Below are positions 35,800 through 45,570 of a stretch of DNA of 64,000 bases, in pieces (positions within the stretch are counted from its first letter, which is position 1; each line of letters starts with the position of its first letter). The notes under the pieces are model-generated. The model searched no databases. It had not been told where the DNA came from and was given only the letters and a program-made list of their open reading frames with translations. The position numbers and the translations under genes were made by a program. The DNA is from Alphaproteobacteria bacterium (lineage in GTDB: Bacteria > Pseudomonadota > Alphaproteobacteria > Rhizobiales > Rhizobiaceae). Location: NCBI GenBank assembly GCA_016861165.1, contig BOKV01000016.1:1-64000 (forward strand). Reading direction: 5' to 3'.

Positions 35800-37397
35800 G
35801 CCGCAACGTTCCTGCCGGCGGACTGTCCCGCCGCAGGCCCCCTACGCCGGCGACTGTCCTCGGCGAGGACGGCATTGCGGTCGGCCTTGCCGGTGGCGGT
35901 CCTGGGCAGCACCTCGATGATCTCGATAGCCCTGATCCGCTTGTAGTGAATGACCTGCTCGTTGACCCAATCCATGATCGCGAACGGATCGGCGGGAGCA
36001 TTGAGCGCGACATACGCGACCGGCACCTCGCCGCTATAGGGATTGTCGCGGCCGATGACGATTGCGTCGGCAACCGCGGGATGGGCAGTCAGCAGCAGTT
36101 CGAGCTCGGCCGGCGCGACCTGGCCACCGTTGACCTTGATCAGTTCCTTGATGCGGCCGGTGATCCTCAGCTTGCCATCGTTGCCCATCCAACCGACATC
36201 GCCGGTCCTCAACCATCCATCCTCGGTGATGACCTTTGCCGTCTCCGCCGGCAGGCCGAGATAGCCCTGCATGATATTGGGTCCGGCGACCTGGATTTCG
36301 CCGTCGCGGTTCGCCGGCAACGGCCTGCCGCTCGCGACGTCGATGATCCTCAGCCTTGACAGGGGCACAGGCAGGCCGACGCTGCCGGGAGTCGTATCTG
36401 CCGGATCGTCCACCGTTATCGCCGATGAACTTTCGGTCATTCCGTAGACCTGCGTCACCGGGCAACCGAAAAATGCTGCGGCCTCGGCCTGAACGACCTC
36501 GAAGAGCGGGGCGCCGGAGGCGGCGACTACCTTCAGTCGTGAGAAATCGCGGCCGCCCGCCGCGGGATGGCGCGCCAATGCCCGCAGGATCGGCGCCATC
36601 ACCGGAACATGCGTAACCGCGAACTTCTCGATCGCGTCGAAGATCAGCATGGGATCGAAACGGGGAACGATGACGACGGCCGATCCGGTCATCAGTGCCA
36701 CCACGAACAGGTTTGGCCCGACGATATGGAACAATGGTGCAAGGCCGAGGAACCGGGCGCCGACATCCACCCGCAGCAGCGGCGGCACCTGACAGCCGCC
36801 GGCGATCAGGTTGCGATGGGTCACGACCACGGGTTTCGGAAGGCCCGTCGTGCCACTCGAAAACGGCAGCAGCGCCGGATCATCACAGAAGCAGCGGTGT
36901 TCGCGGCTTTCGCTGTCGCCGCCGATGTCGAACAGCGAAGGAACACCGGGCAGCCCCGCCTCGCTGGAAAGCAGGATCGAAACGCCCTGCGCCGATGCGA
37001 TCGCGTTCGCCGTCTCGGCCAATGGCAGGAAAGCCAGAATCGCCTTTGTCGGCACCCGCGAAAACTGCCGCGCGATCTCGCCCGGCGTCGCCAGCGGATT
37101 GATGCCGCTGATCGTGCCGCCGAGGGACTGGGCGGCGAGCGCGGCGACATACCAGGCGAGCGAATTGGGCATCAGCGTGCACAGGCAATCGCCGCGGCCG
37201 AAGCCACGCTCGGCCAGCCCGTTCGCCGCCCTTCGGTAGAGCGACGCCAGTTGCGCGTTCGTAACCGTCCTTGCCGACACGGCGTCGATCAGCACGATTC
37301 CGTCCGGCTTCTTCGCGGCGTTGGCGTCGACCAGTTCCGGCAGGGTCGCGTCCCGCGGCCAGTCGATCTCGGCACCTTCCCACATGGTTTTGCCCAT
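35796..37397 (-). CDS. AMP-dependent acyl-CoA synthetase (4-coumarate-CoA ligase-like)
   Basis: A 533-residue ANL-superfamily enzyme that adenylates a carboxylic acid and joins it to CoA. Motifs: P-loop-like LPFSSGTTGLPKPVVVTH (A3), TQVYGMTESSSA (A5), GWLRTGDVGWM (A7), GRIKELIKVNGGQVAPAELE (A8) and catalytic Lys in PRTATGKADRN near residue 511. Closest in appearance to 4-coumarate or fatty acid CoA ligases; substrate unknown. It is divergent from a TetR gene with two palindromic sites between them, so it is probably TetR-controlled. Codon use seems less biased than in the neighbours rplY and ychF, which it separates, so this block may be an insertion. Confidence 0.88.
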   Translation of the reverse strand: MGKTMWEGAEIDWPRDATLPELVDANAAKKPDGIVLIDAVSARTVTNAQLASLYRRAANGLAERGFGRGDCLCTLMPNSLAWYVAALAAQSLGGTISGINPLATPGEIARQFSRVPTKAILAFLPLAETANAIASAQGVSILLSSEAGLPGVPSLFDIGGDSESREHRCFCDDPALLPFSSGTTGLPKPVVVTHRNLIAGGCQVPPLLRVDVGARFLGLAPLFHIVGPNLFVVALMTGSAVVIVPRFDPMLIFDAIEKFAVTHVPVMAPILRALARHPAAGGRDFSRLKVVAASGAPLFEVVQAEAAAFFGCPVTQVYGMTESSSAITVDDPADTTPGSVGLPVPLSRLRIIDVASGRPLPANRDGEIQVAGPNIMQGYLGLPAETAKVITEDGWLRTGDVGWMGNDGKLRITGRIKELIKVNGGQVAPAELELLLTAHPAVADAIVIGRDNPYSGEVPVAYVALNAPADPFAIMDWVNEQVIHYKRIRAIEIIEVLPRTATGKADRNAVLAEDSRRRRGPAAGQSAGRNVAA

Positions 37398-37429
37398 GAC
37401 GCTTGCCTTTCGCAGAATGGGCGAGTTAC

Positions 37430-37468
37430 TTTACACGTGTAAATATAACAGGACTTTACAAGTGTCAA
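37430..37468. promoter_or_regulatory. Two TetR-type operator sites
   Basis: A perfect 14-base palindrome TTTACACGTGTAAA (37430-37443) is followed by a second, imperfect copy TTTACAAGTGTCAA (37455-37468), 25 bases centre to centre. They lie in the gap between the ligase start (37397) and the tetR start (37462), and the second covers the tetR start codon, as in many auto-repressed TetR systems. Confidence 0.8.
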
Positions 37469-38067
37469 GTAACCATCAGGGTGTCGCTGCGAAGGCCGCG
37501 GACGGTCGCGTCCGTGTTCTGGAGGCGGCATGGGCGCTCGTGGCCGAGAGCGGGGCTGTGGACGTGACGCTGTCGCAGATAGCGAAACGCGCCGGCGTTT
37601 CCCGCCAGGCCATCTACCTCTTCTTCGGCAACCGTGCCGGACTGCTGGTCGAGATGACCCGGCATCGCGACGCCAAGTCAGGGATATCGCGTCGGTTCTT
37701 GCGCGCGATCCACGAAAGAACCGCGACCCGCGCGCTGGAGCAGGCGGTCAGGACATGGTTCCTCTATATCCCGGAAATCTATCCCGTGGCGTTGGCCCTC
37801 GCGGCGGCTGCGACCAGTGACGCTGAAGCCGCCGCCGCCTGGAAGGACCGCATGGACGCCATGCACAAGCTGTCCTTGAACCTGGCCACGCGACTGGACA
37901 CGGAAGGCATGCTCGCGTCGGGCTGGACCGCCGCCCGGGCCGCCGACTACATATACGCCCAGGCCCACTTCACCACCTGGTACCACCTCGTCATCGAGCG
38001 CGGCTGGCCGCCCGACATGGCCGTTGGCCACGTGGTGGCCGGGCTCAAGGCCGCCTTGCTGCGCTGA
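37462..38067 (+). CDS. TetR family transcriptional regulator
   Basis: A 201-residue TetR repressor. The helix-turn-helix is VTLSQIAKRAGVSRQAIYLFFGNRAGLLVEM (about residues 35-65); the C-terminal ligand domain is variable. GTG 37462 is preferred, with AGGAC eight bases ahead; the frame remains open upstream to ATG 37417, but that start would cover both operator palindromes. It likely represses the divergent ligase/membrane-protein operon, with an aromatic or fatty acyl compound as a possible inducer. Confidence 0.9.
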   Translation: MSSNHQGVAAKAADGRVRVLEAAWALVAESGAVDVTLSQIAKRAGVSRQAIYLFFGNRAGLLVEMTRHRDAKSGISRRFLRAIHERTATRALEQAVRTWFLYIPEIYPVALALAAAATSDAEAAAAWKDRMDAMHKLSLNLATRLDTEGMLASGWTAARAADYIYAQAHFTTWYHLVIERGWPPDMAVGHVVAGLKAALLR

Positions 38068-38158
38068 ACTGCCGGCTTGTGGCAAAGCGCGGCTTGACCT
38101 TTGGTCTGCTTCGCCCGTAGCACGGCACGATCTACATCACGACAGGACCAGTTTCGGC

Positions 38159-39262
38159 ATGGGTTTCAGATGCGGCATTGTCGGCCTCCCGAATGTCGGC
38201 AAGTCGACCCTCTTCAACGCGCTCACCCGCACCGCCGCCGCGCAGGCGGCGAACTATCCGTTCTGCACGATCGAGCCGAACACCGGCGAGGTTGCCGTGC
38301 CCGATCCGCGGCTCGAGCGGATTGCCGCGATCGCCAGGTCGAAGGAGATCATCCCGACCCGCATCGCCTTCGTCGACATCGCCGGACTGGTACGCGGCGC
38401 CTCCAAGGGCGAGGGGCTGGGCAACCAGTTCCTGGCCAACATCCGCGAGGTCGACGCCGTCCTCCATGTCGTGCGCTGCTTCGAGGACGCCGACGTGACC
38501 CATGTCGAGGGGCGCATCGATCCGCTCGCCGACATCGACACGATCGAGACCGAGCTGATGCTGGCCGACCTCGACAGCCTCGAACGGCGCGTCGAGCAGG
38601 CCCGCAAGCGCGCCACCGCCAGGGACAAGGAGGCGCTCGCCGTCCTGCCGGTGATGGAGGCCGCGCTTGCGCTGCTGCGGGACGGCAGGCCGGCGCGGGT
38701 GCTGCTCGCGACGATGAACGCCGAGGAAAGCAAGGTCCTCAGGGCCCTGAACCTGCTCACCGCCAAGCCGGTGCTCTATGTCTGCAACGTGGCCGAGGCC
38801 GACGCGGCAACCGGCAACGAATTCTCGCGCGCGGTGGAAGCGCGCGCCAGGGCCGAAGGCGCCGGCGCGGTGGTGATCTCGGCGGCGATCGAGGCCGAGA
38901 TCGCCCAGCTTCCCGAGGCAGAGGCGCGCGAATACCTGGCCGCGATGGGATTGGATGAGCCCGGCCTCGACCGGCTGATCCGCGAGGGCTACCGCCTGCT
39001 TGGCCTGGTTACCTTCTTCACGGCCGGGCCGAAGGAAACCCGCGCCTGGACTGTGCCTTCCGGCTCGAAGGCGCCGCAGGCGGCAGGCGTGATCCATACC
39101 GATTTCGAGCGCGGCTTCATCCGCGCCCAGACCATCGCCTATGACGATTATGTCGCGCTCGGCGGCGAGGTGGCCGCGCGCGAGGCCGGCAAGGCGCGCG
39201 ACGAAGGCAGGGACTACGTCGTCGCCGACGGCGATATTATGCTGTTCAAGTTCAACGTCTGA
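38159..39262 (+). CDS. ychF: Redox-regulated ATPase YchF (Obg-like)
   Basis: A 367-residue translation-factor-type P-loop NTPase that prefers ATP. Motifs: G1 [15 protein letters not shown]3 [20 protein letters not shown], the altered G4 NVAEAD, and a C-terminal TGS domain ([20 protein letters not shown] to DIMLFKFNV). ATG 38159 starts [12 protein letters not shown], the family start. Confidence 0.97.
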   Translation: MGFRCGIVGLPNVGKSTLFNALTRTAAAQAANYPFCTIEPNTGEVAVPDPRLERIAAIARSKEIIPTRIAFVDIAGLVRGASKGEGLGNQFLANIREVDAVLHVVRCFEDADVTHVEGRIDPLADIDTIETELMLADLDSLERRVEQARKRATARDKEALAVLPVMEAALALLRDGRPARVLLATMNAEESKVLRALNLLTAKPVLYVCNVAEADAATGNEFSRAVEARARAEGAGAVVISAAIEAEIAQLPEAEAREYLAAMGLDEPGLDRLIREGYRLLGLVTFFTAGPKETRAWTVPSGSKAPQAAGVIHTDFERGFIRAQTIAYDDYVALGGEVAAREAGKARDEGRDYVVADGDIMLFKFNV

Positions 39263-39270
39263 GGCGACGC

Positions 39271-40401
39271 TCAGGCCGCGGCCGGCGGCAGCCGGTCGCG
39301 CAGCACCGGCGGCAGGACGGCGAGCAGCAGCCGGCGCAGCCGCAGCCAGCCGACGCCGAGCACCAGCACGATGAGCCCGACCAGCAGCACGGCAACGGCC
39401 GCCACGTCGCCGGCCTGGAAATCGGCGACGCGGGCCAGCACCAGGATCGCCGCGCCAAGCGAGACGAGGCCGGAGGTGACGAAGGCGCGCCGGTCGATGA
39501 CGATGCCGGTCAGCATCATCGCGGTTATGACGCCGACCACCACCAGCGCCTCGGCGAGCCCCGGCTCGTTCGCCCACCACGGTCCGCCGCCCTGCCCCTG
39601 CAGCAGCGTGGCGACGATCCCGTAAAGGAGCGCCGGCGCCGCGCCGAGATGCAGCCAGAAGGCGACGTCGGAGCGGCGCGTCAGCCGGCCGGGATCGCGC
39701 AGATCGAACGCCATTGCCGTGGCGAACAGGGCGAGCGCGCAGGCGAGCGCGACCAGATTGACTAGCAGCGGCTGCGCGGTGAAGATCGCCGGCGTCCCGC
39801 TTGCCGCCTGGATCGCCGCCAGCAGCAGGAAGAACAGGAAGCCGAACGCCGCCAGGATGATGGCGGCCAGCGCCGCCGGCACGCGGTAGCGCCAGTAGAA
39901 CGGGATCAGCGCCAGCGGCTGGGCAATGGAAATGACCACGCCCAGCAGTGCTTCCCTGCCCGTCCATTCGACCGGTTCGGTAAGCCGCAGCACCAGCGAG
40001 AAGACCGCCAGGGCGAAGGCGACCGTGAGCGTGAAGGCGGGCAGCGCCAGCCGCTGACGACGCACGAGGATTTCGGCCAGCACCAGGATCGCCGGCAGCA
40101 CGACCCAGACGCCGGCGAGCCGCCACAGCCCGGCGAGCGCGGCAACGACGCCGATGGTGATCAGGATGTCGTGAAAGCCGCGCACGAAGCGCGGCGCTTC
40201 GCTTTCCTCCACCGGCTGCGCCGGTTCTGCGTCGCGTGGCGCCGACAGGTCGTCGAGCAGCCCCGCCTCGGCCACACCGGCACCGGCGGGCATCAGACCC
40301 GCCTCGGCGAAATGGCGCGCCAGCCGGTCGCGCTGCCCGGGCGAGACGATGTCTGCGTCGACGGCTGCATCGAGGGCCTTGCTCAGATCGGTCAACGTCA
40401 C
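39271..40401 (-). CDS. DUF2157-like multi-pass membrane protein
   Basis: A 376-residue protein with a soluble N-terminus (about 95 residues, LTDLSKALDAAVDADIVSPGQRDRL) followed by about ten hydrophobic segments with short charged loops. The N-terminal pattern and the membrane array suggest the DUF2157 family; function unknown. GTG 40401 is chosen because GGAGG lies six bases upstream. It converges with ychF, eight bases from its stop. Confidence 0.75.
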   Translation of the reverse strand: MTLTDLSKALDAAVDADIVSPGQRDRLARHFAEAGLMPAGAGVAEAGLLDDLSAPRDAEPAQPVEESEAPRFVRGFHDILITIGVVAALAGLWRLAGVWVVLPAILVLAEILVRRQRLALPAFTLTVAFALAVFSLVLRLTEPVEWTGREALLGVVISIAQPLALIPFYWRYRVPAALAAIILAAFGFLFFLLLAAIQAASGTPAIFTAQPLLVNLVALACALALFATAMAFDLRDPGRLTRRSDVAFWLHLGAAPALLYGIVATLLQGQGGGPWWANEPGLAEALVVVGVITAMMLTGIVIDRRAFVTSGLVSLGAAILVLARVADFQAGDVAAVAVLLVGLIVLVLGVGWLRLRRLLLAVLPPVLRDRLPPAAA

Positions 40402-40514
40402 GCGCCTCCGCCGCCTTGCCCCGGCACGACAGTGGCACCAGCCGGCGCGGACTGCAAGGCAGCGGCGTCGCAGCACATCTCGCGCCGCAAGGGCGGCCGG
40501 TATTGATCGGGATC

Positions 40515-41777
40515 ATGTCGCGGCGGCGGCAATTCGGGCGAGCCTGCGCCATGGCCGCCGAGCAACCGCATCGCCTCAAGCGCACGCTGTCGCTGCCGCT
40601 CCTCGTCTTCTACGGCGTCGGCGTCACGGTCGGCGCCGGCATTTTCGCGCTGATCGGCGAAATCCTGCTCGTTGCCGGCGATGCCGCGCCGATGGCTTTC
40701 CTGCTGGCCGGTGTCATCGCCGGTGCCACTGCGCTCTCCTACGCGCTGCTGGTGCGCGTCCTGCCCAAGGCAGGCGGCGACGCCGTCTTCGTCGCCCGCG
40801 GGCTGGGGCCCGCCTTCGGCCGGCTGGCAGGCCTCGGCGTGGTGGCGATCGGCATCATTTCAAGCGCCGTCATCGCGCTCGCCTTCGCCGGCTATGCCGG
40901 CACGCTGATCGCGCTGCCGCAGCCCGTCCTCGTCACGCTGATCGTGACCGCACTGGCAGCGATCGCCTGCTGGGGCGTGCGCGAAAGCGTGCTGTTTGCC
41001 GCCGGCGTGACCATCCTCGAAGTCGGCACGCTCCTCGTCATCATCGCCGCCGGACTGCCGCTGTTGGCCAACCTGCCGCCACCGGCCGAGCTGGCCGGCC
41101 TCGGCCACGGCTGGGCGGGTCTCGCGCCGGTCGTCACCGGCGCGGTGATCGCCTTCTTCGCCTTCGTCGGCTTCGAGGACATCGAGAACATGGTCGAGGA
41201 AACGGTCGACCCGACGCGCGCGGCGCCGCGCGCCATTCTGTGGACGCTGGCCATCACGCTCGTTCTCTACGGTCTGCTGGCGCTGGTCGCCGTCGCCGCG
41301 CCGCAGCGCGGCATCATCGCCGCCTCGCCCGCCCCGCTGGCGGTGCTGTTCGAACAGACGACGGGCGTCGGCCGCGCACCGGTCGCCGCCATGGCCGCCG
41401 TCGCCATGATCAACGGCGTGCTGGTGCAGATACTGATGTCGGCGCGCACCCTGTTCGGCATGGCCCATGAAGGCCTGTTGCCGGCATGGTTCGGCAAGGT
41501 CGACGCCTGGCGGCGCACGCCGGTGCGCGCCACCCTGTTCGTCGCCGCGCTGATCCTGGTGCTGGCGCTCGCCTTTCCGCTGGTGACACTCGCCGAGGCG
41601 ACGAGCTTCGTGGTGCTGGGCGTGTTCACGCTGGTCAACCTGTCGCTGTTCGTGCTGGGCGGCAGGACGGAATACCCTTCGCTGCGGCCCTGGCGCTGGT
41701 GGGGCATCATCGCCGCGCTGCTCAGCGTGGCGGTGCCCGCCTTCCTGCTGTGGACCGGGGCCGCCGCCGGCCACTGA
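40515..41777 (+). CDS. APC family amino acid permease
   Basis: About 420 residues with about twelve membrane segments. The APC-superfamily hallmark is segment 1, LLVFYGVGVTVGAGIFALIGEI, with the GAGIF motif in the unwound helix; FFAFVGFEDIENMVEET is the conserved segment 6 and following loop. Likely an amino-acid or amine importer or exchanger. The start is ATG 40515 or ATG 40551. It is divergent from the DUF2157-like gene. Confidence 0.9.
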   Translation: MSRRRQFGRACAMAAEQPHRLKRTLSLPLLVFYGVGVTVGAGIFALIGEILLVAGDAAPMAFLLAGVIAGATALSYALLVRVLPKAGGDAVFVARGLGPAFGRLAGLGVVAIGIISSAVIALAFAGYAGTLIALPQPVLVTLIVTALAAIACWGVRESVLFAAGVTILEVGTLLVIIAAGLPLLANLPPPAELAGLGHGWAGLAPVVTGAVIAFFAFVGFEDIENMVEETVDPTRAAPRAILWTLAITLVLYGLLALVAVAAPQRGIIAASPAPLAVLFEQTTGVGRAPVAAMAAVAMINGVLVQILMSARTLFGMAHEGLLPAWFGKVDAWRRTPVRATLFVAALILVLALAFPLVTLAEATSFVVLGVFTLVNLSLFVLGGRTEYPSLRPWRWWGIIAALLSVAVPAFLLWTGAAAGH

Positions 41778-41790
41778 ACGGGCAGACCGC

Positions 41791-42273
41791 TCAGCTCCCC
41801 GCCGGCGCCAGATCGGCCGGCGAGATCAGCACCGAGAACTGTTCGCACCAGATCACCACGCTCCGGTAATTGGCGACATCGACGCCAGCCGGGATCGGGT
41901 AGTTCTGGCTGCCCTTGAACGCCCTGAGCCGGCCAAGGTCGACGAACATCTCGCCGGAAAGCTCGCCGGAGGAGCGCACCGTCGCCCGCGGCACCAGATA
42001 GACGTGGTATTTCGGCCCCGGCCCGACCTCGAAATCGGCATGCAGGTGGATATTGTCGGCGAAGACCGACACTTCGCCACTACCGTAGTGGACCGGATCG
42101 CTCGGATTGGCGTGGATGAAACGACCCGCCGCCAGCCTCTCGCCGATGTCCGCCTGCAGCTGCTCGGCGGCGGGCGGCGGCGGGAAGACGTAAGGAAACA
42201 GGAAGAAGCCGGCCGCCACGCCGAATGCGGTGCCGAAAATCCCGCCGATGAGAAAGAAGACAAGCCCTCGCAT
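41791..42273 (-). CDS. DM13 domain-containing protein
   Basis: A 160-residue protein with one N-terminal membrane segment (VFFLIGGIFGTAFGVAAGFFLFPYVF) and a C-terminal DM13 domain, recognisable from HYGSGEVSVF, GPKYHVYLVP, VDLGRLRAFKGSQNYPIPAGVDVANYRSVVIWCEQFSVLISPADL. DM13 domains contain a conserved Cys and have been proposed to have redox or electron-transfer roles. It stands downstream of petC on the same strand after 88 bases. Confidence 0.88.
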   Translation of the reverse strand: MRGLVFFLIGGIFGTAFGVAAGFFLFPYVFPPPPAAEQLQADIGERLAAGRFIHANPSDPVHYGSGEVSVFADNIHLHADFEVGPGPKYHVYLVPRATVRSSGELSGEMFVDLGRLRAFKGSQNYPIPAGVDVANYRSVVIWCEQFSVLISPADLAPAGS

Positions 42274-42361
42274 ATTCGCCTTCCCGCTGGGCGGCTACGC
42301 TAGCACGACGGGACACCCGTTGCGACTTGGCCTTCGGTGGCTCCGTGCGTTCGGCTATCTC

Positions 42362-43237
42362 TCAGGCTTCCTGTTCCTTGAGCCCGGCCCACACCTTCTT
42401 CTTGGTCAGATAGACCAGCACCGCCAGCAGGACCAGGAAGAACATGACCTTGAAGCCCATCGCCTTGCGCTCGACCAGGCTCGGCTCGGCGGCCCACATC
42501 ATGAACGCGGCGATGTCCCTGGCATACTGGTCCACCGTTTCCGGCGTGCCGTCCTCATAGGTGACCACCCCGTCGGAAAGCGGCGGGGCCATCGCCAGCG
42601 CCGCGCTGCCGACGAAATAGGGGTTGTAATAGGTGCCCTCGGCCACTTCCACGCCGGCCGGCGGGTCCTGATAGCCGGTCAGCAGCGAATAAATGTAGTC
42701 GGGCCCGTTCTCGGCATAGAGCGTGAAGGCGTCGAAGACGAACCAGGGAAAGCCGCGCTCGGGCGCCCGCGCCTTGGCCAGCACCGAGAAGTCGGGCGGC
42801 GGCGCGCCGTTGTTGGCAGCCGCGGCCGCCTCGACATTGGGGAAGGGCGAGGGGAAGCGGTCGGCCGGCACCGCCGGCCGCTCGAACATGTCGCCATCGC
42901 TGTTGGGCCCGTCGGTGACGGTGTATTCGGCGGCGAAGGCCTTGACCTGCTCCTCCGAATAGCCCAGCTCCTCGAGCGCGCGGAACGGCACGAGCCGCAT
43001 GGAATGGCAGGCCGCGCACACCTCCTTGTAGATCTTCAGGCCACGCTGCAGCTGCGCCAGGTCCCAGCTACCGAACGGCCCGGCGAAGCTCCAGCTCTGC
43101 TGGCGCGGATGATTGAGCGGATAATGGGGCGTCGCCCCGTCCTCTTCGGCCGCCATGGCGGTACCGGCCAGGCCGAAGGCGATCGCCGCGGCCGCCCCGA
43201 TGCGGGCAACGCCGGAAACAACGGAGTTCGGTCTCAT
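42362..43237 (-). CDS. petC: Cytochrome c1, bc1 complex
   Basis: Haem-carrying subunit of ubiquinol:cytochrome c reductase. The 291 residues include a signal peptide (IAFGLAGTAMAA), the haem motif CAACH with GLKIYKEVCAACHSMRLVPF, the Met ligand region AMAPPLSDGVV, and a C-terminal anchor (VMFFLVLLAVLVYLTKKKVW). ATG 43237 is preferred; GTG 43267 would overlap petB. In this genome petB and petC are separate genes, unlike the fused fbcH of Bradyrhizobium. Confidence 0.96.
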   Translation of the reverse strand: MRPNSVVSGVARIGAAAAIAFGLAGTAMAAEEDGATPHYPLNHPRQQSWSFAGPFGSWDLAQLQRGLKIYKEVCAACHSMRLVPFRALEELGYSEEQVKAFAAEYTVTDGPNSDGDMFERPAVPADRFPSPFPNVEAAAAANNGAPPPDFSVLAKARAPERGFPWFVFDAFTLYAENGPDYIYSLLTGYQDPPAGVEVAEGTYYNPYFVGSAALAMAPPLSDGVVTYEDGTPETVDQYARDIAAFMMWAAEPSLVERKAMGFKVMFFLVLLAVLVYLTKKKVWAGLKEQEA

Positions 43238-43263
43238 GAGCTTGGTGTCCCCGCAATTGGCGT

Positions 43264-44568
43264 TCACTGGGCCGGCCTGGCGCTGGCGCCGGCGGCCGGC
43301 TTCTTGGCGAGCACCGCGTCGGCAATGCTAGCCGGCAGTGGCTTAGTTTTCTCGACCCAGCCGAGCCAGGGCAGGATGATGAGGAAGTGGGCGAAGTACC
43401 AGATGGTCAGCACCAGCGCCAGCGTCGGATAGATGCCTTCGGGCGGCTTGGAGCCGAGCCAGCCGAGCCCGATGCACACCGCAACGAAGATCCAGAAGAA
43501 TTGGCGATAGAGCGGCCGGTAGGTCGCCGACTTGACCTTGGAGGTGTCGAGCCAGGGCAGGAAGAACAGCACCGCGATCGAACCGAACATGGCGATGACG
43601 CCGCCGAGCTTGGAGTCGATCAGCACGAAATCGGTGAACGGGATCGAGATGTTGAAGGTGATCGCCCGCAGAATGGCGTAGAACGGCAGGAAATACCATT
43701 CCGGCACGATGTGCGTCGGCGTCTTCAGCGGATCAGCCTCGATGTAGTTGTCGGGATGGCCGAGAAAGTCCGGCAGGTAGAAGACGAACCAGGCGAACAG
43801 GATGAAGAACAGCACCAGCGCGAAGCTGTCCTTGATCGTCGCGTAGGGCGTGAACGGCACCGTCTCCTTGCGCATGTTCTTGACCTCGACACCGGTCGGG
43901 TTGGTCTGCCCGACCACGTGCAGCGCCCATACATGCAGCACCACGACGCCGGCGATCATGAACGGCAGGAGGTAGTGCAGCGAATAGAAACGGTTGAGCG
44001 TCGGGTTGTCGACCGCGTAGCCGCCGAGCAGCCATTGCTGGATGGCGTCACCGACCCAGGGGATCGCCGAGAAGAAGCCGGTGATGACGGTGGCGCCCCA
44101 GAAGCTCATCTGCCCCCAAGGCAGCACATAGCCCATGAAGGCGGTCGCCATCATCAAGAGGAACAGGATGACGCCGAGAATCCACAGCACCTCGCGCGGG
44201 GCCTTGTAGGAGCCGTAATACATGCCGCGGAACATGTGGATATAGACGGCGAGGAAGAACATCGACCCGCCATTGGCGTGCAGGCGCCGCAACAGCCAAC
44301 CGTAATTGACGTTGCGCATGATGTGCTCGATGCTGTCGAAGGCCATCGCCGAATTGGCGACATAGTGCATGGCGAGCACCACGCCGGTCAGGATCTGGGC
44401 GACCAGCATGATCGAGAGGATGCCGCCGAAGGTGTACCAGCCGTTCAGGTTGCGCGGCACCGGATAGGCGACGAAGCTGTCATACATCAGCCGCGGCAGC
44501 GGCAGGCGGTCGTCCAGCCATTTCATGAAGCCGGACCGCGGATTGTATTCGGAATGTCCACCGCTCAT
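43264..44568 (-). CDS. petB: Cytochrome b, bc1 complex
   Basis: A 434-residue eight-helix subunit that binds haems bL and bH and both quinone sites. Seen are [11 protein letters not shown] and [16 protein letters not shown] (haem His region), [20 protein letters not shown] (Qo site), the second His pair in [24 protein letters not shown], and [15 protein letters not shown] with the PEWY Qo loop. A Pro/Ala-rich tail is extra. Second gene in petABC. Confidence 0.97.
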   Translation of the reverse strand: MSGGHSEYNPRSGFMKWLDDRLPLPRLMYDSFVAYPVPRNLNGWYTFGGILSIMLVAQILTGVVLAMHYVANSAMAFDSIEHIMRNVNYGWLLRRLHANGGSMFFLAVYIHMFRGMYYGSYKAPREVLWILGVILFLLMMATAFMGYVLPWGQMSFWGATVITGFFSAIPWVGDAIQQWLLGGYAVDNPTLNRFYSLHYLLPFMIAGVVVLHVWALHVVGQTNPTGVEVKNMRKETVPFTPYATIKDSFALVLFFILFAWFVFYLPDFLGHPDNYIEADPLKTPTHIVPEWYFLPFYAILRAITFNISIPFTDFVLIDSKLGGVIAMFGSIAVLFFLPWLDTSKVKSATYRPLYRQFFWIFVAVCIGLGWLGSKPPEGIYPTLALVLTIWYFAHFLIILPWLGWVEKTKPLPASIADAVLAKKPAAGASARPAQ

Positions 44569-44588
44569 GGGTCGCTGCTCCCTGCCCG

Positions 44589-45137
44589 TCAGCCGATGCG
44601 GATCGTCGTGTCGGAAGTGAAGGCGAAGACCGGCACCTCCAGGTTCTTCGGCGCCGGTCCCTTGCGGATGCGCCCGGCCGTATCGTAGTGCGAGCCGTGG
44701 CAAGGGCAGAACCAGCCGCCGAAATCGCCGGCCGTGCCGATCGGGACGCACCCCAGATGCGTGCACACGCCGACCATCACGATCCAGTTCTCCCTGCCTT
44801 CGCCGCCGGAACGGTTCTCGTCGGTGGCCGGAGCATTGGTCGGCAGGTTGGCGTTCTCGGCGCCCTTGTCCTTCAGTTCCTCGATCGGTGTGGCCCGCGC
44901 GGCCTCGACCTCGGCATCGGTCCGGTAGCGGATGAAGACGGGGCGGCCGCGCCATTTGACGACGATCGCCTGGCCGGGCTCGAGCGAGGAAACATCGACG
45001 TCGATGGAGGCGAGCGCCCGCGTCGAGGCGTCAGGGTTCATCTGGTCGATGAATGGCCATGCCAGGCCGACGGCGCCCACGGTACCGACGGCCGCCGTCG
45101 CCACGTAAAGAAAGTCACGGCGGCTCTGGTCCGCCAT
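44589..45137 (-). CDS. petA: Rieske iron-sulfur subunit, bc1 complex
   Basis: A 182-residue Rieske protein. The N-terminus has a twin-arginine type signal anchor ([23 protein letters not shown]). The [2Fe-2S] ligands are Cys and His in CTHLGC and CPCHGSHYD. First gene of petABC, probably transcribed from the region at 45138-45300. ATG 45137 is used; an in-frame GTG at 45161 is possible. Confidence 0.97.
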   Translation of the reverse strand: MADQSRRDFLYVATAAVGTVGAVGLAWPFIDQMNPDASTRALASIDVDVSSLEPGQAIVVKWRGRPVFIRYRTDAEVEAARATPIEELKDKGAENANLPTNAPATDENRSGGEGRENWIVMVGVCTHLGCVPIGTAGDFGGWFCPCHGSHYDTAGRIRKGPAPKNLEVPVFAFTSDTTIRIG

Positions 45138-45570
45138 GTCATCCGTCCTGTTCGCGCTCACGCTGTTCGGTCCTTTCCCAATCGCCCTTTGCATCCCGTC
45201 CGCGCAACACCACGCACGGCCCCGCGCCGACCGCCTGCGCGGTCGCGCCCACCGGATTCTGCCGGTTGTCATATTCCGTGACGGACGCATTTGTCCAGCC
45301 GCGCGGCGACCGGGCGGGCACAATGTCGCGCCTTCGCGGGGAGGTGGCATCGAGCCTGCCCCACCGGCTGCTGCCGGCGCGCAATTCCTGCCCGCGCCGG
45401 CGGGTTGCCGGTGGCCGGCCGGCGCGCCAGAGCCTCATCCCGCCGAGCGGCAGCGCGAGGCGGACCAGATGACGCGACCAAACAAGCACATAGAACAAAA
45501 ACCCGATTCATCTGGATCGGGTTTTGCTTTAAGTAGCCGGACTTTCACGAGGCACAGGCGAACCGGGTCG
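45138..45570. promoter_or_regulatory. Divergent region between petA and the ABC-F gene
   Basis: 433 bases without a convincing gene. It must hold the petABC promoter (leftward) and that of the ABC-F gene (rightward). The part 45330-45440 is very GC-rich with overlapping inverted repeats of CCGGC type. The open frame of the ABC-F gene continues upstream through ATG 45469, but ATG 45571 is the natural start. Confidence 0.5.
45498..45525 (+). terminator. Terminator-like hairpin in the leader of the ABC-F gene
   Basis: A perfect 10-base stem, AAAACCCGAT (45498-45507) and ATCGGGTTTT (45516-45525), encloses an 8-base loop, with TTTTGCTTT following on the plus strand and TTTTTG on the minus strand. 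It lies 45 bases ahead of the ABC-F ATG. No upstream plus-strand gene needs it, so it could be an attenuator or the end of a small RNA. Confidence 0.6.
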
